Shown: piece by piece, positions 26,179 through 34,111 of the stretch
How positions within the stretch are numbered: the first letter of the stretch is position 1
How the letters are laid out: each line of letters opens with the position of its first letter
NCBI RefSeq assembly: GCF_009664365.1
Contig: NZ_CP044310.1
Location: forward strand, 879,001-943,000
Direction of reading: 5' to 3'
DNA length: 64,000 bases
DNA from: Paenibacillus xylanilyticus
GTDB taxonomy: Bacteria > Bacillota > Bacilli > Paenibacillales > Paenibacillaceae
Position numbers and translations under genes: made by a program
Notes under the pieces: model-generated
Told to the model about the DNA's origin: nothing
Databases searched by the model: none
What the model saw: the letters and a program-made list of their open reading frames with translations, nothing else

Positions 26179-26424
26179 CTTCAGAATCAGATGGATTGAC
26201 CTAACTTCCCAATCGCTTTTCCGTGCTGGATAAGAATTTGTCGAGAGCTTCATACCGTTTCATGATGAATTTTTTCTAGCTTGTGATATAGCTCTCGAGT
26301 ACGGAGGGTCATGCCATGGATTGTACTGACGACACCATTCCAATATACGACTCATAAGTGGACAACATTATCTATGTTATAAAAAGCCGCATTAATTGGA
26401 TTCAGCGTATGACTAAGCGACTGT
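26179..26424. other. Intergenic region with a possible regulator-gene remnant
   Basis: No intact gene. On the minus strand, from about 26335 to 26201, one frame reads GMTLRTRELYHKLEKIHHETV then stops, and a +1 frame continues EALDKFLSSTEKRLGS to a TAG. The composition looks like the C-terminal helices of a small winged-helix regulator (MarR/PadR-like), but the piece is short and the match is by eye only. An 8-bp inverted repeat CGAGAGCT/AGCTCTCG also lies here. Confidence 0.25.
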
Positions 26425-27348
26425 TTAGTGCTTAATGATGTCGATGATTTTGCGCTGAGCATCCTTGGCTTCCGGGATGGGATACAGGACAAAAACATGA
26501 TTCATTTTGGGATAAACAAAGGTATGATGGTCAATGGCTTGGTCAGTAAGCATCTTGTCGAGCTTCATGATGTCGGGGAACAGCCCTTCATGTGTTCCGA
26601 CAAACATGGTAATTTGCCCGAGCCCTTCGAAATCTCCGTAAAGCGGACTTATTAGTGGATCATCCAGCGATTTGTCAGCTGCCCATATCCGCCGGATTAC
26701 ATCATATCCTTCTACAGCGAGCATGGGGTCTCTCGACTCATAATCAAATATGACCGGGTTGTCCAGAACCATATCCACGCATGGAGACAGTAAAATAATA
26801 TCTTTGGGCTGCGGAAGATGATTCATCTGAATGTAATGTGCCAGACTTAGCGAAATATTCCCACCCGCTGAATCTCCCATAATCGTAATTTGTGAGGGAG
26901 CTTGTGCCGATTCAAGGATTTCACGATATAAGTTTAGCAGTCTTGGATACGTATGCTGATAGTTGAAGTGAGGCACTTTGGGATAAATGGGAGCGATCAC
27001 TTTGGCATTTATTGTCTGGGCCAGGGTGTCCATGAATTTCCAATGCAAACTTAAGGGCTGGTGCGTATGAGCGCCGCCATGAATATATAAGATGACTTTT
27101 TGTGCGTCTGAATGCTGGTCATTCAATGTAAATACCTGGATGTCCTCAAAGGAACGCTCTGATCGGGAAGATGTGAGTTTCACCTTACCTAACTGATAAG
27201 GCTTAATGTTCTCAAGTCCCACTTGGTCGATGTGCTTCCGGGTGTTGTCCCGCGTGGAGAAATTCTTCTTGGTTCCTGATAAAAGAATAAATTTTTCAAA
27301 TAGATAGCTCATTAGAGAGCGTCTTTTGTTATATACTTTCATACTCAT
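26425..27348 (-). CDS. Alpha/beta hydrolase, HSL/esterase family
   Basis: Predicted carboxylesterase of the hormone-sensitive-lipase class, 307 residues from the ATG at 27348. Oxyanion motif HGGA (residues 90-93, in ILYIHGGAHTH; the third glycine of HGGG is replaced by alanine), nucleophile S160 in GDSAGGN, the acid in the THEGLFPD region, and H in YPKMNHVF. The frame extends 49 codons further upstream, but those overlap a promoter and ATG 27348 follows GAGAGGCGG, so I use the shorter form. It is AT-richer than its neighbours. Expression is probably controlled by a MerR-type regulator acting at 27385-27416. Confidence 0.85.
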   Translation of the reverse strand: MSMKVYNKRRSLMSYLFEKFILLSGTKKNFSTRDNTRKHIDQVGLENIKPYQLGKVKLTSSRSERSFEDIQVFTLNDQHSDAQKVILYIHGGAHTHQPLSLHWKFMDTLAQTINAKVIAPIYPKVPHFNYQHTYPRLLNLYREILESAQAPSQITIMGDSAGGNISLSLAHYIQMNHLPQPKDIILLSPCVDMVLDNPVIFDYESRDPMLAVEGYDVIRRIWAADKSLDDPLISPLYGDFEGLGQITMFVGTHEGLFPDIMKLDKMLTDQAIDHHTFVYPKMNHVFVLYPIPEAKDAQRKIIDIIKH

Positions 27349-27384
27349 CTGTATGCCGCCTCTCGTCTTGATTACGATATCTAC

Positions 27385-27416
27385 AGTATAAAGGTTGAAG
27401 TGTACTTCAAGGTCAA
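27385..27416 (-). promoter_or_regulatory. MerR-type promoter (20-bp spacer with dyad) of the esterase gene
   Basis: On the minus strand TTGACC (27416-27411) and TATACT (27390-27385) are separated by 20 bp instead of 17. The spacer is filled by the inverted repeat TTGAAGT-AC-ACTTCAA. Over-long spacers with a central dyad are the hallmark of promoters activated by MerR-family regulators. No MerR gene is found in this window. Confidence 0.7.
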
Positions 27417-27564
27417 GGGTGAGATTCAAAGCGAGAACAACAAAGGTTGTAAATGAACTTTCCAGAATGCACACTTCTTTTAACTCGTCTTCCAAAATGT
27501 ACCTGTAACCTATATATTAAGTGATAGGAGTAACAGAAATTATTAAAATTAAAGGAGCATCATT

Positions 27565-28554
27565 ATGCTTAATTTTAATCAACCCATGGCATTACGCTCT
27601 ATTTTAAGCCCGAAATATTTGGAGTTTGTTCTAAGAGATCAATATGATATGGGTCAATGGGAAGAATGTTTGTTTTGGCTGCGAGGATTGAATGATACAT
27701 ACCGGGTAAAAACGTCCACTGGCTTGCACATCCTTCGGGTATACCGTGCCGAGATCAGGGAGGAAGAAGTCATCACGGAGTTGTCCGTGTTATCTCAATT
27801 GAAAGCGATTTTGAATTCTTCCGTGCATGCAGATGTTGGTGATTACATGAAGAGGAAGGATAATCGTGGTTACACCGTTCTGGATGCGCCGGAAGGCAAA
27901 CGAGTGGCTGTGATGTTCCGCTATATTGAGGGGACCGAGAATAACCTGGAGGATGAGAAGTCCTGTTATGCTTTTGGTCAATCTGCGGCTGAGCTGCACA
28001 AGGCCATGGACCAGGTGGTAGTGGAACAGCCCAGATATGAGCTGGATACGCAATTTCTGATTGATCAGCCGCTCGCGCGCATTATGGCATACATTGGAGA
28101 GACACATGAAGCAGGGCCATTTTTGTATGCGTTTACGGAGGAGCTGAAGAAGCGGATTACAGCATCTGCCCGTAGTCTGGAATGGGGACTGTGTCATGGC
28201 GATATGCATGGTAACAATAATGCCTTTCAGCAGGGAGGCTCGTTTACGCATTATGACCTGGAGTGGACAGCCAAGGGCTGGCGTGCCTATGATCTGGCTC
28301 AGGTAAAGGCTAGAAAGAGGCAATCCGGTGAGCAAAAAGCAGCATTATGGAATGCGCTCATGGCAGGTTATCGTTCGATACGAAGCTTCTCTCCAGAGGA
28401 CGAGCAGGCCGTAGACCTGTTCATTATCGCTCGCAGGTTCTGGGTCATGGGCCTGGATGTTGCTTTTATCGAAAATGATATGGGAGCACTCGATTATGGT
28501 GACGATTGGCTGAACAGTTTCATTGAGGAGTTTCGTGAAACGGGAATCATATAG
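27565..28554 (+). CDS. Aminoglycoside-phosphotransferase/choline-kinase-like kinase
   Basis: A 329-residue kinase of the protein-kinase-like APH superfamily. The N-lobe shows LRGLNDTYRVKT (39-50) with LHILRVYR. The catalytic loop is HGDMHGNN (H211, D213, N217) and the metal-binding aspartate is in DLEW (D231). The substrate cannot be told: homologues phosphorylate antibiotics, homoserine, choline or fructosamine. Ribosome site AAAGGAG. Monocistronic with a strong terminator; divergent from the esterase gene. Confidence 0.85.
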   Translation: MLNFNQPMALRSILSPKYLEFVLRDQYDMGQWEECLFWLRGLNDTYRVKTSTGLHILRVYRAEIREEEVITELSVLSQLKAILNSSVHADVGDYMKRKDNRGYTVLDAPEGKRVAVMFRYIEGTENNLEDEKSCYAFGQSAAELHKAMDQVVVEQPRYELDTQFLIDQPLARIMAYIGETHEAGPFLYAFTEELKKRITASARSLEWGLCHGDMHGNNNAFQQGGSFTHYDLEWTAKGWRAYDLAQVKARKRQSGEQKAALWNALMAGYRSIRSFSPEDEQAVDLFIIARRFWVMGLDVAFIENDMGALDYGDDWLNSFIEEFRETGII

Positions 28555-28606
28555 TTTCGGAAGATGATGAATTGTTCTATACCTATTTTGAATCATCTTA
28601 TGCATT

Positions 28607-28641
28607 AAGCCCCCTCTGAATCAATCAGAGGGGGCTTTTTT
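28607..28641 (+). terminator. Terminator after the phosphotransferase gene
   Basis: 13-bp perfect stem AAGCCCCCTCTGA/TCAGAGGGGGCTT and six T. Confidence 0.92.
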
Positions 28642-28666
28642 AATATGCTGCCTTGGTGAACGAACG

Positions 28667-29659
28667 TTAGCTTGAAGATGATGAAGCGGCAGCAGCAGCC
28701 GATGCCGCGGCAGTGGAGGCCATGGCGGCCTGCTGTGCGATGATAATGTTGGTGATGCTGGTAGAGAGTGTCGTGGTCAGCACACCGCTTCGCAGATTCT
28801 CAACATGCTGAACAGCCACCAGGGCAGATGAGAATAGAAGCAGCTCCTGTTTGGTGATCGACCATGCCCCGAAGCCCTTTTGATCACGCAGCCAGTCGAA
28901 CGTTTCTTGCACCTGATCCACCAGTGTGTCTTGGTGGACAGGCAGCAGAGAGAGCACTCCGAGGGAGGATAGGGTATATGTTTTATCCAAGCGGATGCTG
29001 CGTTTACGGAACGCCTCCTGTAATGCCAATACACGTGCACTTGATTCAGGGTTGTCATCTCCAAGGACCAGTACCTGGGTCAATGCCTGCACGCTGTTGC
29101 CAGGAGAGAATTCTGGCTTCAGTTCACGATAGAGCTGTTCCATACGGTCCACACCGGATTCCACATCCAGATCGGAGAGAGCCAGCATGGCTGCGAAAAT
29201 ATAGTCATCCTGTCCGGTGAGGAAGCGATGTTTTGCTTTCATTTGATCGTAAAAAGCCTTGGCACGCTCCACCGTGTACTGAAACTGGTCAGGCGCTGCC
29301 TGGGCAGCGATCTGATAGGCAGCCACGGCCAGGAAATCGGAAGTACGAAACTTGATCTGTTTCATCAGATCGTAGACATGTAGGGTATCCGCCAGCTTCG
29401 ACTCCTGATCCGTGGTAAGGGAGAGCATGGCGGCAATACTGATGGCCGAATTGCCCCTGAATACGGAAAAGAGGTTTGTATTTTGCTTCATCAGATCATG
29501 ACTCTGGCGAATGGCCTCGCCATCCGCCGTTTTATTTTCGCCTGCATAGAGAAGTGCCGCCAGGCGATGCATCATCGGATTTTGCCATTTGAACGACTTC
29601 TTGATGATCTGTGCGTTGGAAACGAATAATTCGACTCGTGCTGCGTGCTGCTGCTCCAT
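28667..29659 (-). CDS. DUF4003 family protein
   Basis: A 330-residue helical protein of unknown function. Repeated LAALLYAGENKTADGEAIRQSHDLMKQN and LADTLHVYDLMKQIKFRTSDFLAVAAYQIA-like segments indicate an alpha-solenoid matching the DUF4003 family of Bacillales. The C-terminal end is low complexity: after IIAQQAAMAS come runs of alanine and then five serines, which may vary between strains. ATG 29659 follows GGGAGGTG; the GTG at 29665 lies inside that site. No signal peptide. Confidence 0.75.
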   Translation of the reverse strand: MEQQHAARVELFVSNAQIIKKSFKWQNPMMHRLAALLYAGENKTADGEAIRQSHDLMKQNTNLFSVFRGNSAISIAAMLSLTTDQESKLADTLHVYDLMKQIKFRTSDFLAVAAYQIAAQAAPDQFQYTVERAKAFYDQMKAKHRFLTGQDDYIFAAMLALSDLDVESGVDRMEQLYRELKPEFSPGNSVQALTQVLVLGDDNPESSARVLALQEAFRKRSIRLDKTYTLSSLGVLSLLPVHQDTLVDQVQETFDWLRDQKGFGAWSITKQELLLFSSALVAVQHVENLRSGVLTTTLSTSITNIIIAQQAAMASTAAASAAAAASSSSS

Positions 29660-29692
29660 ATGCACACCTCCCGAAATGAGTAGTTGTTACCC

Positions 29693-30058
29693 CTAGTTTA
29701 TTAGGATTATTAAATGGATTAAAGCAAAAATTCCCATGGGGTAGATGAATGACCTTGAGAACGAATTTTTAAATTGGTTGCGTGGGTGCATCTCAAACAA
29801 GAAATGCAATATCGTATGTATGATGAAAAAGATGTCCAGCACCCAGAACGTAATCGTCTGATACGAACTGAAGAGCAGGGAGAGGATGACGGTGTATAAG
29901 GGCAGGTGCACCCATGTAAAATACCTATAAGCTTTCTCGTCCTCCATCTCTTTCAACACGATAAACAATCTCCACTCGGATCGCCTAATCGCATCCATTT
30001 CGTGCAGAAGAAATAGAGACAGGTTGAACAAAAATAAGATCAGCAGCAAGTCAGGCAT
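29693..30058 (-). CDS. Small integral membrane protein, DUF6713-like
   Basis: A 121-residue protein with about four membrane helices. After a first helix it has FLLHEMDAIRRSEWRLF (residues 16-32), a conserved charged motif of a small Bacillales membrane family I recall as DUF6713; this is from memory. HFLFEMHP near 86-93 is another charged turn. Good ribosome site GGGGAGG. It is 33 bases upstream of the DUF4003 gene on the same strand, so the two are probably one transcript. Function unknown. Confidence 0.65.
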   Translation of the reverse strand: MPDLLLILFLFNLSLFLLHEMDAIRRSEWRLFIVLKEMEDEKAYRYFTWVHLPLYTVILSLLFSSYQTITFWVLDIFFIIHTILHFLFEMHPRNQFKNSFSRSFIYPMGIFALIHLIILIN

Positions 30059-30159
30059 ACGGTGCCTCCCCTATGAGCATTTATAGAAGATACGGATGGA
30101 TAGCAAGATTGTTCCAGTATCCTGTCTGTTAGGTCCATGTTCGATGCGGCTGTATCCAA

Positions 30160-30222
30160 AAATACAAAAATAACCTCCCAGATCGCGGGTAGAGCCGCCA
30201 TAAGCGGTAGTCGCGGGTGGTT
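30160..30222 (-). terminator. Minus-strand terminator without a recognised gene
   Basis: On the minus strand AACCACCC (30222-30215) pairs with GGGAGGTT (30179-30172) with one A-A mismatch. An inner CCGC/GCGG stem is present and ATTTTTGTATTTTT follows. It would end a transcript entering from the right. Confidence 0.55.
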
Positions 30223-30513
30223 TCACAATCAGGGCATACAGCGTATCCAAGATCCGATAATTGGCTGAGCTATTTTGGTTAGTGTACCTTCGCTGTTGGT
30301 CGTGCTCATATCATGCTGATGCTTTTGGAGAATGATCCAGAAACCGTTATAAATGATAAACATTCTTAATAAAAACGCTTCCTTACATTCCTTGTTGTAT
30401 TTCTGCGGCACATCTCGTACAATTTGGTGAAGCAATTCTGCATTGCGTTAATGTGAACATAAACATGTAATTCTGACAACACGAAGCTGCACACAAGAAA
30501 AGGGGAGAATCGT
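30223..30513. other. Region upstream of the amino-acid permease; doubtful small minus-strand ORF
   Basis: A 68-codon minus-strand frame (30229-30435) ends 7 bases before the minus-strand terminator. Its own features are weak: TTG start, no ribosome site, and an end reading GSWIRCMP with no known family. The terminator placement is the only support, so it may be a degraded gene. I found no clear promoter for the permease. Confidence 0.25.
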
Positions 30514-31893
30514 TTGGAATCGAAGCAACTATCTAGAGGGCTTAAGCCCCGTCACGTTGAGCTGATTGCACTCGGGGGTACAATCGGTGTTGGATTGTTC
30601 ATGGGATCGGCGAGTACGATCAAATGGGCAGGTCCTTCGGTGCTGCTGGCCTACCTGCTGGCCGGGATCATTATCTTTTTTGTCATGCGTATTATGGGTG
30701 AGATGTTGATTCAGGAGCCTGTCACCGGATCCTTTGCCACATTTGCTCATAAATATATCAGTCCGCTTGCCGGGTTCCTGACTGCCTGGAGTTACTGGTT
30801 CCTCTGGGTAACGGTAGGGATGGCGGAAGTTACGGCGATCGGTATCTATGTCGGGTACTGGTTTCCGGATATTCCTCAATGGCTGCCGGCACTGGCTGGT
30901 GTGCTCATTATTGCGGCGGCGAATCTGGCTGCGGTGAAATATTACGGGGAGTTTGAATTCTGGTTCGCCATGATTAAGGTAACAGCGATTGTGTTCATGA
31001 TCGTGATCGGAACCGGCTTAATCTTCTTCGGTCTGGGTAACGGCGGACAGCCAATCGGATTATCGAATTTGGTGAGTCATGGAGGCTTCTTCCCGGGAGG
31101 GATCAAAGGATTCCTGTTTGCTTTATGTATCGTAACGGCTGCCTATCAAGGCGTGGAAATGGTCGGTATTACGGCCGGAGAAGCGGAGAATCCGAAGCAT
31201 ACGCTGCGTAAAGCGATCAAAAATATCGTGTGGCGTATCCTTATCTTTTATGTAGGGGCTATTTTTGTCATCGTGACACTGTACCCGTGGAATGAAGTGG
31301 GGCAGACGGGAAGCCCGTTTGTACTCACATTTGCCAAGGTGGGTATCGTGGCTGCTGCGGGCATTATCAACTTCGTGGTGCTCACGGCTGCGATGTCGGG
31401 GTGTAATAGCGGAATTTACAGTGCGGGACGTATGTTATATACGCTTGCTGAGAATGGACAGGCACCTGCCTTCTTCAAAAAGCTGTCCAAAGGCGGGGTT
31501 CCACGCAACAGCATCGTTATTACGATCTCCCTGCTGCTGATCGGTGTAATCTTGAACTACCTGATGCCGAATTCCAAACTGTTCCTGTATATCTACAGTG
31601 CAAGTGTTCTTCCGGGGATGGTGCCGTGGTTCGCACTGGCCTTCAGCCAGTTCCGGTTCAGAAAGCGCTGGGGTAATGAGATGAAGGAACACAATTTCAA
31701 GTCCAAATGGTTCCCTATCAGCAACTACATTATTATTGTGTATCTGATCCTGGTTATCATCGGGATGGCGTTTAACCCGGATACACGCTTGCCCCTGATT
31801 GTGGGTGCGACCTTTATGGCCATCGTGGTGCTCGGATACTTCATATTCGGTATTGGGAAAAAGCAGCGTGTTGAGGGCGGAGAAGATCGTTAA
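30514..31893 (+). CDS. Amino acid permease, AAT family (CycA/AapA-like)
   Basis: Twelve-helix proton-coupled amino-acid importer of the APC superfamily, 459 residues. The N-terminal signature [26 protein letters not shown] (residues 8-33) and [20 protein letters not shown] (about 209-228) place it in the AAT branch with D-serine/D-alanine/glycine and proline transporters. The specific substrate cannot be set. Start TTG 30514 behind AAAAGGGGAG. A long terminator follows. Confidence 0.9.
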   Translation: MESKQLSRGLKPRHVELIALGGTIGVGLFMGSASTIKWAGPSVLLAYLLAGIIIFFVMRIMGEMLIQEPVTGSFATFAHKYISPLAGFLTAWSYWFLWVTVGMAEVTAIGIYVGYWFPDIPQWLPALAGVLIIAAANLAAVKYYGEFEFWFAMIKVTAIVFMIVIGTGLIFFGLGNGGQPIGLSNLVSHGGFFPGGIKGFLFALCIVTAAYQGVEMVGITAGEAENPKHTLRKAIKNIVWRILIFYVGAIFVIVTLYPWNEVGQTGSPFVLTFAKVGIVAAAGIINFVVLTAAMSGCNSGIYSAGRMLYTLAENGQAPAFFKKLSKGGVPRNSIVITISLLLIGVILNYLMPNSKLFLYIYSASVLPGMVPWFALAFSQFRFRKRWGNEMKEHNFKSKWFPISNYIIIVYLILVIIGMAFNPDTRLPLIVGATFMAIVVLGYFIFGIGKKQRVEGGEDR

Positions 31894-31931
31894 AGTGAAT
31901 ATGGTAGCATTGTAATAACATCGTATCGTAT

Positions 31932-31997
31932 ATGCATTCCTTGAATACATCGGAGAACCTTCGGGTGATCCAGTGCCATTCAGGGAGTGCATTTTTA
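31932..31997 (+). terminator. Terminator of the amino acid permease gene
   Basis: 15-bp stem (31932-31946 with 31978-31992, two wobbles) capped by an inner hairpin with a TTCG loop, then five T. Confidence 0.85.
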
Positions 31998-32180
31998 ATG
32001 TCCATTACCCTACGAGAACGAAATGCTACACCATGATGGAAATGATCAAGCCCAGTTTAAATTCCACCCATCTCGGTTACAAAGAAAAGAGTGCAACTTT
32101 TATGAAACCCAACTATAAATAAATTGAAATTTACATGTTCACGAAGAGAGCAGAAATAACCTGGAGAAACGGAGTGTTCG

Positions 32181-32270
32181 CCTTTATCCCCGGATTTCCC
32201 CCTTAATAAAGGGAGATAAAGAAATCTGGGGATAACAGCGATCGTAAGGTTGTTCTGTGATCGTAGTGAC
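32181..32270 (+). repeat. Dispersed intergenic hairpin repeat, copy A
   Basis: About 90 bp closely similar to 46784-46873. The first arm pair is CCCCGGATTTC (32188-32198) with GAAATCTGGGG (32221-32231, one G-U). The shared block AAATCTGGGGATAACAG follows and a second CGATC/GATCG dyad ends the unit. The arms are conserved while the first loop differs between copies, as expected for a structured repeat. It lies in the 409-base gap between the permease and the SDR gene. Confidence 0.7.
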
Positions 32271-32302
32271 CACCTGTAAATTTAACCGAGGAGGAATTGA
32301 AC

Positions 32303-33205
32303 ATGGCTAATCAAGACCAGCATACTGTACAAGATCCGACGACACAATATCCGAAGGCAACATCAGAATGGAAACAGCAGCAGGAAGAGCCGGGACTTCA
32401 ACGCGAGATGACACCCGTGCCTGATGCAGGCGAAAAGAGTTATAAAGGCAGCGGACGTCTGACTGGACGCAAAGCCGTAGTCACTGGTGCAGACAGCGGG
32501 ATTGGCCGCGCGGCGGCGATTGCCTTTGCCCGTGAAGGAGCGGATGTTGTGCTGTCTTATCTTCCTGAAGAAGAAGCGGATGCGAAGGAAGTGGTACAGC
32601 TGATTGAAGAAGCAGGCCGTAAGGCTGTGGCGATTCCCGGTGACCTGAAGGATGAGAACTATTGTGAACAGCTCATTGAGTCTGCCGTTAAGGAGCTTGG
32701 CGGGATCGATATTCTTGCCAACGTGGCAGGTAAACAGCAGTTTGTGGAACAGATTGCGGATCTGACTACAGAGCAATTCGATGCGACATTCAAAACGAAT
32801 GTGTACTCCATGTTCTGGCTCTGCAAAGCGGCTGTAAAACATATGAAACCAGGCAGCTCGATCATCAATACGTCGTCCATTCAGGCGTACAGCCCTTCGC
32901 CAATCCTGCTGGATTATGCAACGACGAAGGCGGCTATCAACACCTTCAGCAAAGCACTGGCCCAGCAGGTCGGCAGCAAAGGTATTCGCGTGAATGTTGT
33001 AGCGCCAGGTCCGGTATGGACACCGCTTCAGGTGGTTGGCGGACAGCCCGTCGAGAAGCTCGCTAGTTTCGGTTCCAATACGCCACTTGGCCGGGCGGGA
33101 CAACCTGCCGAGATGGCACCTGCCTTTGTATTCCTGGCGAGTCAGGAATCCAGTTACGTGAGCGGCGAGACTCTGAATGCCAATGGTGGTACCGTTAGTC
33201 CGTAA
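32303..33205 (+). CDS. SDR family oxidoreductase (general-stress YdaD/YhxC type)
   Basis: NADP-dependent short-chain dehydrogenase, 300 residues, with the extra 50-residue N-terminal tail ([12 protein letters not shown] to SYKGSGRL) typical of the Bacillus general-stress proteins YdaD and YhxC. Cofactor loop TGADSGIG (62-69), NVAG (about 140), catalytic serine in NTSSIQ and YATTK (Y205, K209). The PGPVWTPLQ region binds the nicotinamide end. Start at ATG 32303 after GAGGAGG. Substrate unknown; in Bacillus these genes respond to general stress, but I found no sigma-B-type promoter here. Confidence 0.9.
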   Translation: MANQDQHTVQDPTTQYPKATSEWKQQQEEPGLQREMTPVPDAGEKSYKGSGRLTGRKAVVTGADSGIGRAAAIAFAREGADVVLSYLPEEEADAKEVVQLIEEAGRKAVAIPGDLKDENYCEQLIESAVKELGGIDILANVAGKQQFVEQIADLTTEQFDATFKTNVYSMFWLCKAAVKHMKPGSSIINTSSIQAYSPSPILLDYATTKAAINTFSKALAQQVGSKGIRVNVVAPGPVWTPLQVVGGQPVEKLASFGSNTPLGRAGQPAEMAPAFVFLASQESSYVSGETLNANGGTVSP

Positions 33206-33249
33206 TAGGAGACCTTAAATGGTCCCCCAAGGATTAGCTTTTGTTAAGC

Positions 33250-33290
33250 AAAGAACTCCATCCCCGATAAGGGTAATGGAGTTCTTTGTG
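33250..33290 (+). terminator. Terminator of the SDR gene
   Basis: 12-bp perfect stem AAAGAACTCCAT/ATGGAGTTCTTT with an inner CCC/GGG pair, followed by GTGTTGT. Confidence 0.75.
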
Positions 33291-33468
33291 TTGTATATGT
33301 ATTTTACCGAAGCAACTTCGAGTTCGTTATGGTAGTAGGGATAATAGTCCCGTAGAACAGTAGAACAGATTGATCTCCCACTATAGAATGGATGTTAGAA
33401 TAAGGGAAGATATAGAAGGCTGCGTTTCAGATGTGACAGCAAATCCAAAGTAAATGGAGTGGCGTGCA

Positions 33469-33888
33469 ATGACCCCAGAACAGATTGTCAGAGCCTTTTT
33501 CGAGGAGGTTCGATCAGGTCGTAACCTTGATTATGCAGATACTTTGATGGCGGAGCAGGTACTGGCCCATCAGGTGGTATCCGAAGAGGAATTGACCGTA
33601 AACAGGACACCTTCCGAATATGCGGATCATGTGAGAGAGATGATTCAGGCTTACGGTGAATTCTCACTTGAGATTCAGGAACTGATCGTACAGGGCGATA
33701 AAGTGTATGTGCGCTGGAGACAAGAGGGTATACATATAGGAGAAGTGGACGGGCATGCACCAACCCATCGGCCGGTTATTGAAATTGCCAGTGCTGTATA
33801 TCGCGTCGAAAATGAGCGGATTGCAGAATATTGGATTCAGATTGACAGGCTGGGCATCGAAAAACAATTAGAGCGAAATAAGAGCTGA
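33469..33888 (+). CDS. SnoaL-like polyketide-cyclase/ester-cyclase family protein
   Basis: A 139-residue NTF2-fold protein. MTPEQIVRAFFEEVRSG, then VREMIQAYGEFSLEIQELIVQGDKVYVRWRQEGIH and a final AEYWIQIDRLGIEKQL are the usual SnoaL landmarks, with the paired W/R-rich strands. Many such stand-alone proteins have no known substrate. ATG 33469 follows GGAG at good distance; the frame opens five codons earlier. The stop codon lies inside the terminator stem. Confidence 0.75.
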   Translation: MTPEQIVRAFFEEVRSGRNLDYADTLMAEQVLAHQVVSEEELTVNRTPSEYADHVREMIQAYGEFSLEIQELIVQGDKVYVRWRQEGIHIGEVDGHAPTHRPVIEIASAVYRVENERIAEYWIQIDRLGIEKQLERNKS

Positions 33889-33906
33889 GAATTCAGCTCT
33901 TTTTTT
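33880..33906 (+). terminator. Terminator overlapping the stop of the SnoaL-like gene
   Basis: AGAGCTGA/TCAGCTCT stem, GAAT loop, then six or more T. Confidence 0.85.
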
Positions 33907-34013
33907 GTTGAATCGGAGCACCTAATCAGAAGTTTTATTTTAATAGAATGTTTTGCGATATTTATAAGCTGAGCAGGTTAATTTACATGAATTTTTTGAA
34001 CATTTATACGTGA

Positions 34014-34071
34014 TTGTAAGCGTTCCCGTGTTATAATGAATGAAGTTGTATACAAGTTACTAAAACGTTTT
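34014..34071 (+). promoter_or_regulatory. Promoter with two LacI/CcpA-like operators before the GH94 gene
   Basis: Extended -10 TGTTATAAT ends at 34037. A cre-like TTGTAAGCGTTCCCG (34014-34028) covers the -35 region, and a second palindrome centred on AAAACGTTTT (34062-34071) lies downstream of the start. Each matches the cre consensus at about 12 of 15 positions. Catabolite or LacI-family control is inferred. Confidence 0.5.
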
Positions 34072-34111
34072 CTGTCATTCCAATTTTATAACCCGAAAGA
34101 GAGGTTCAGTG

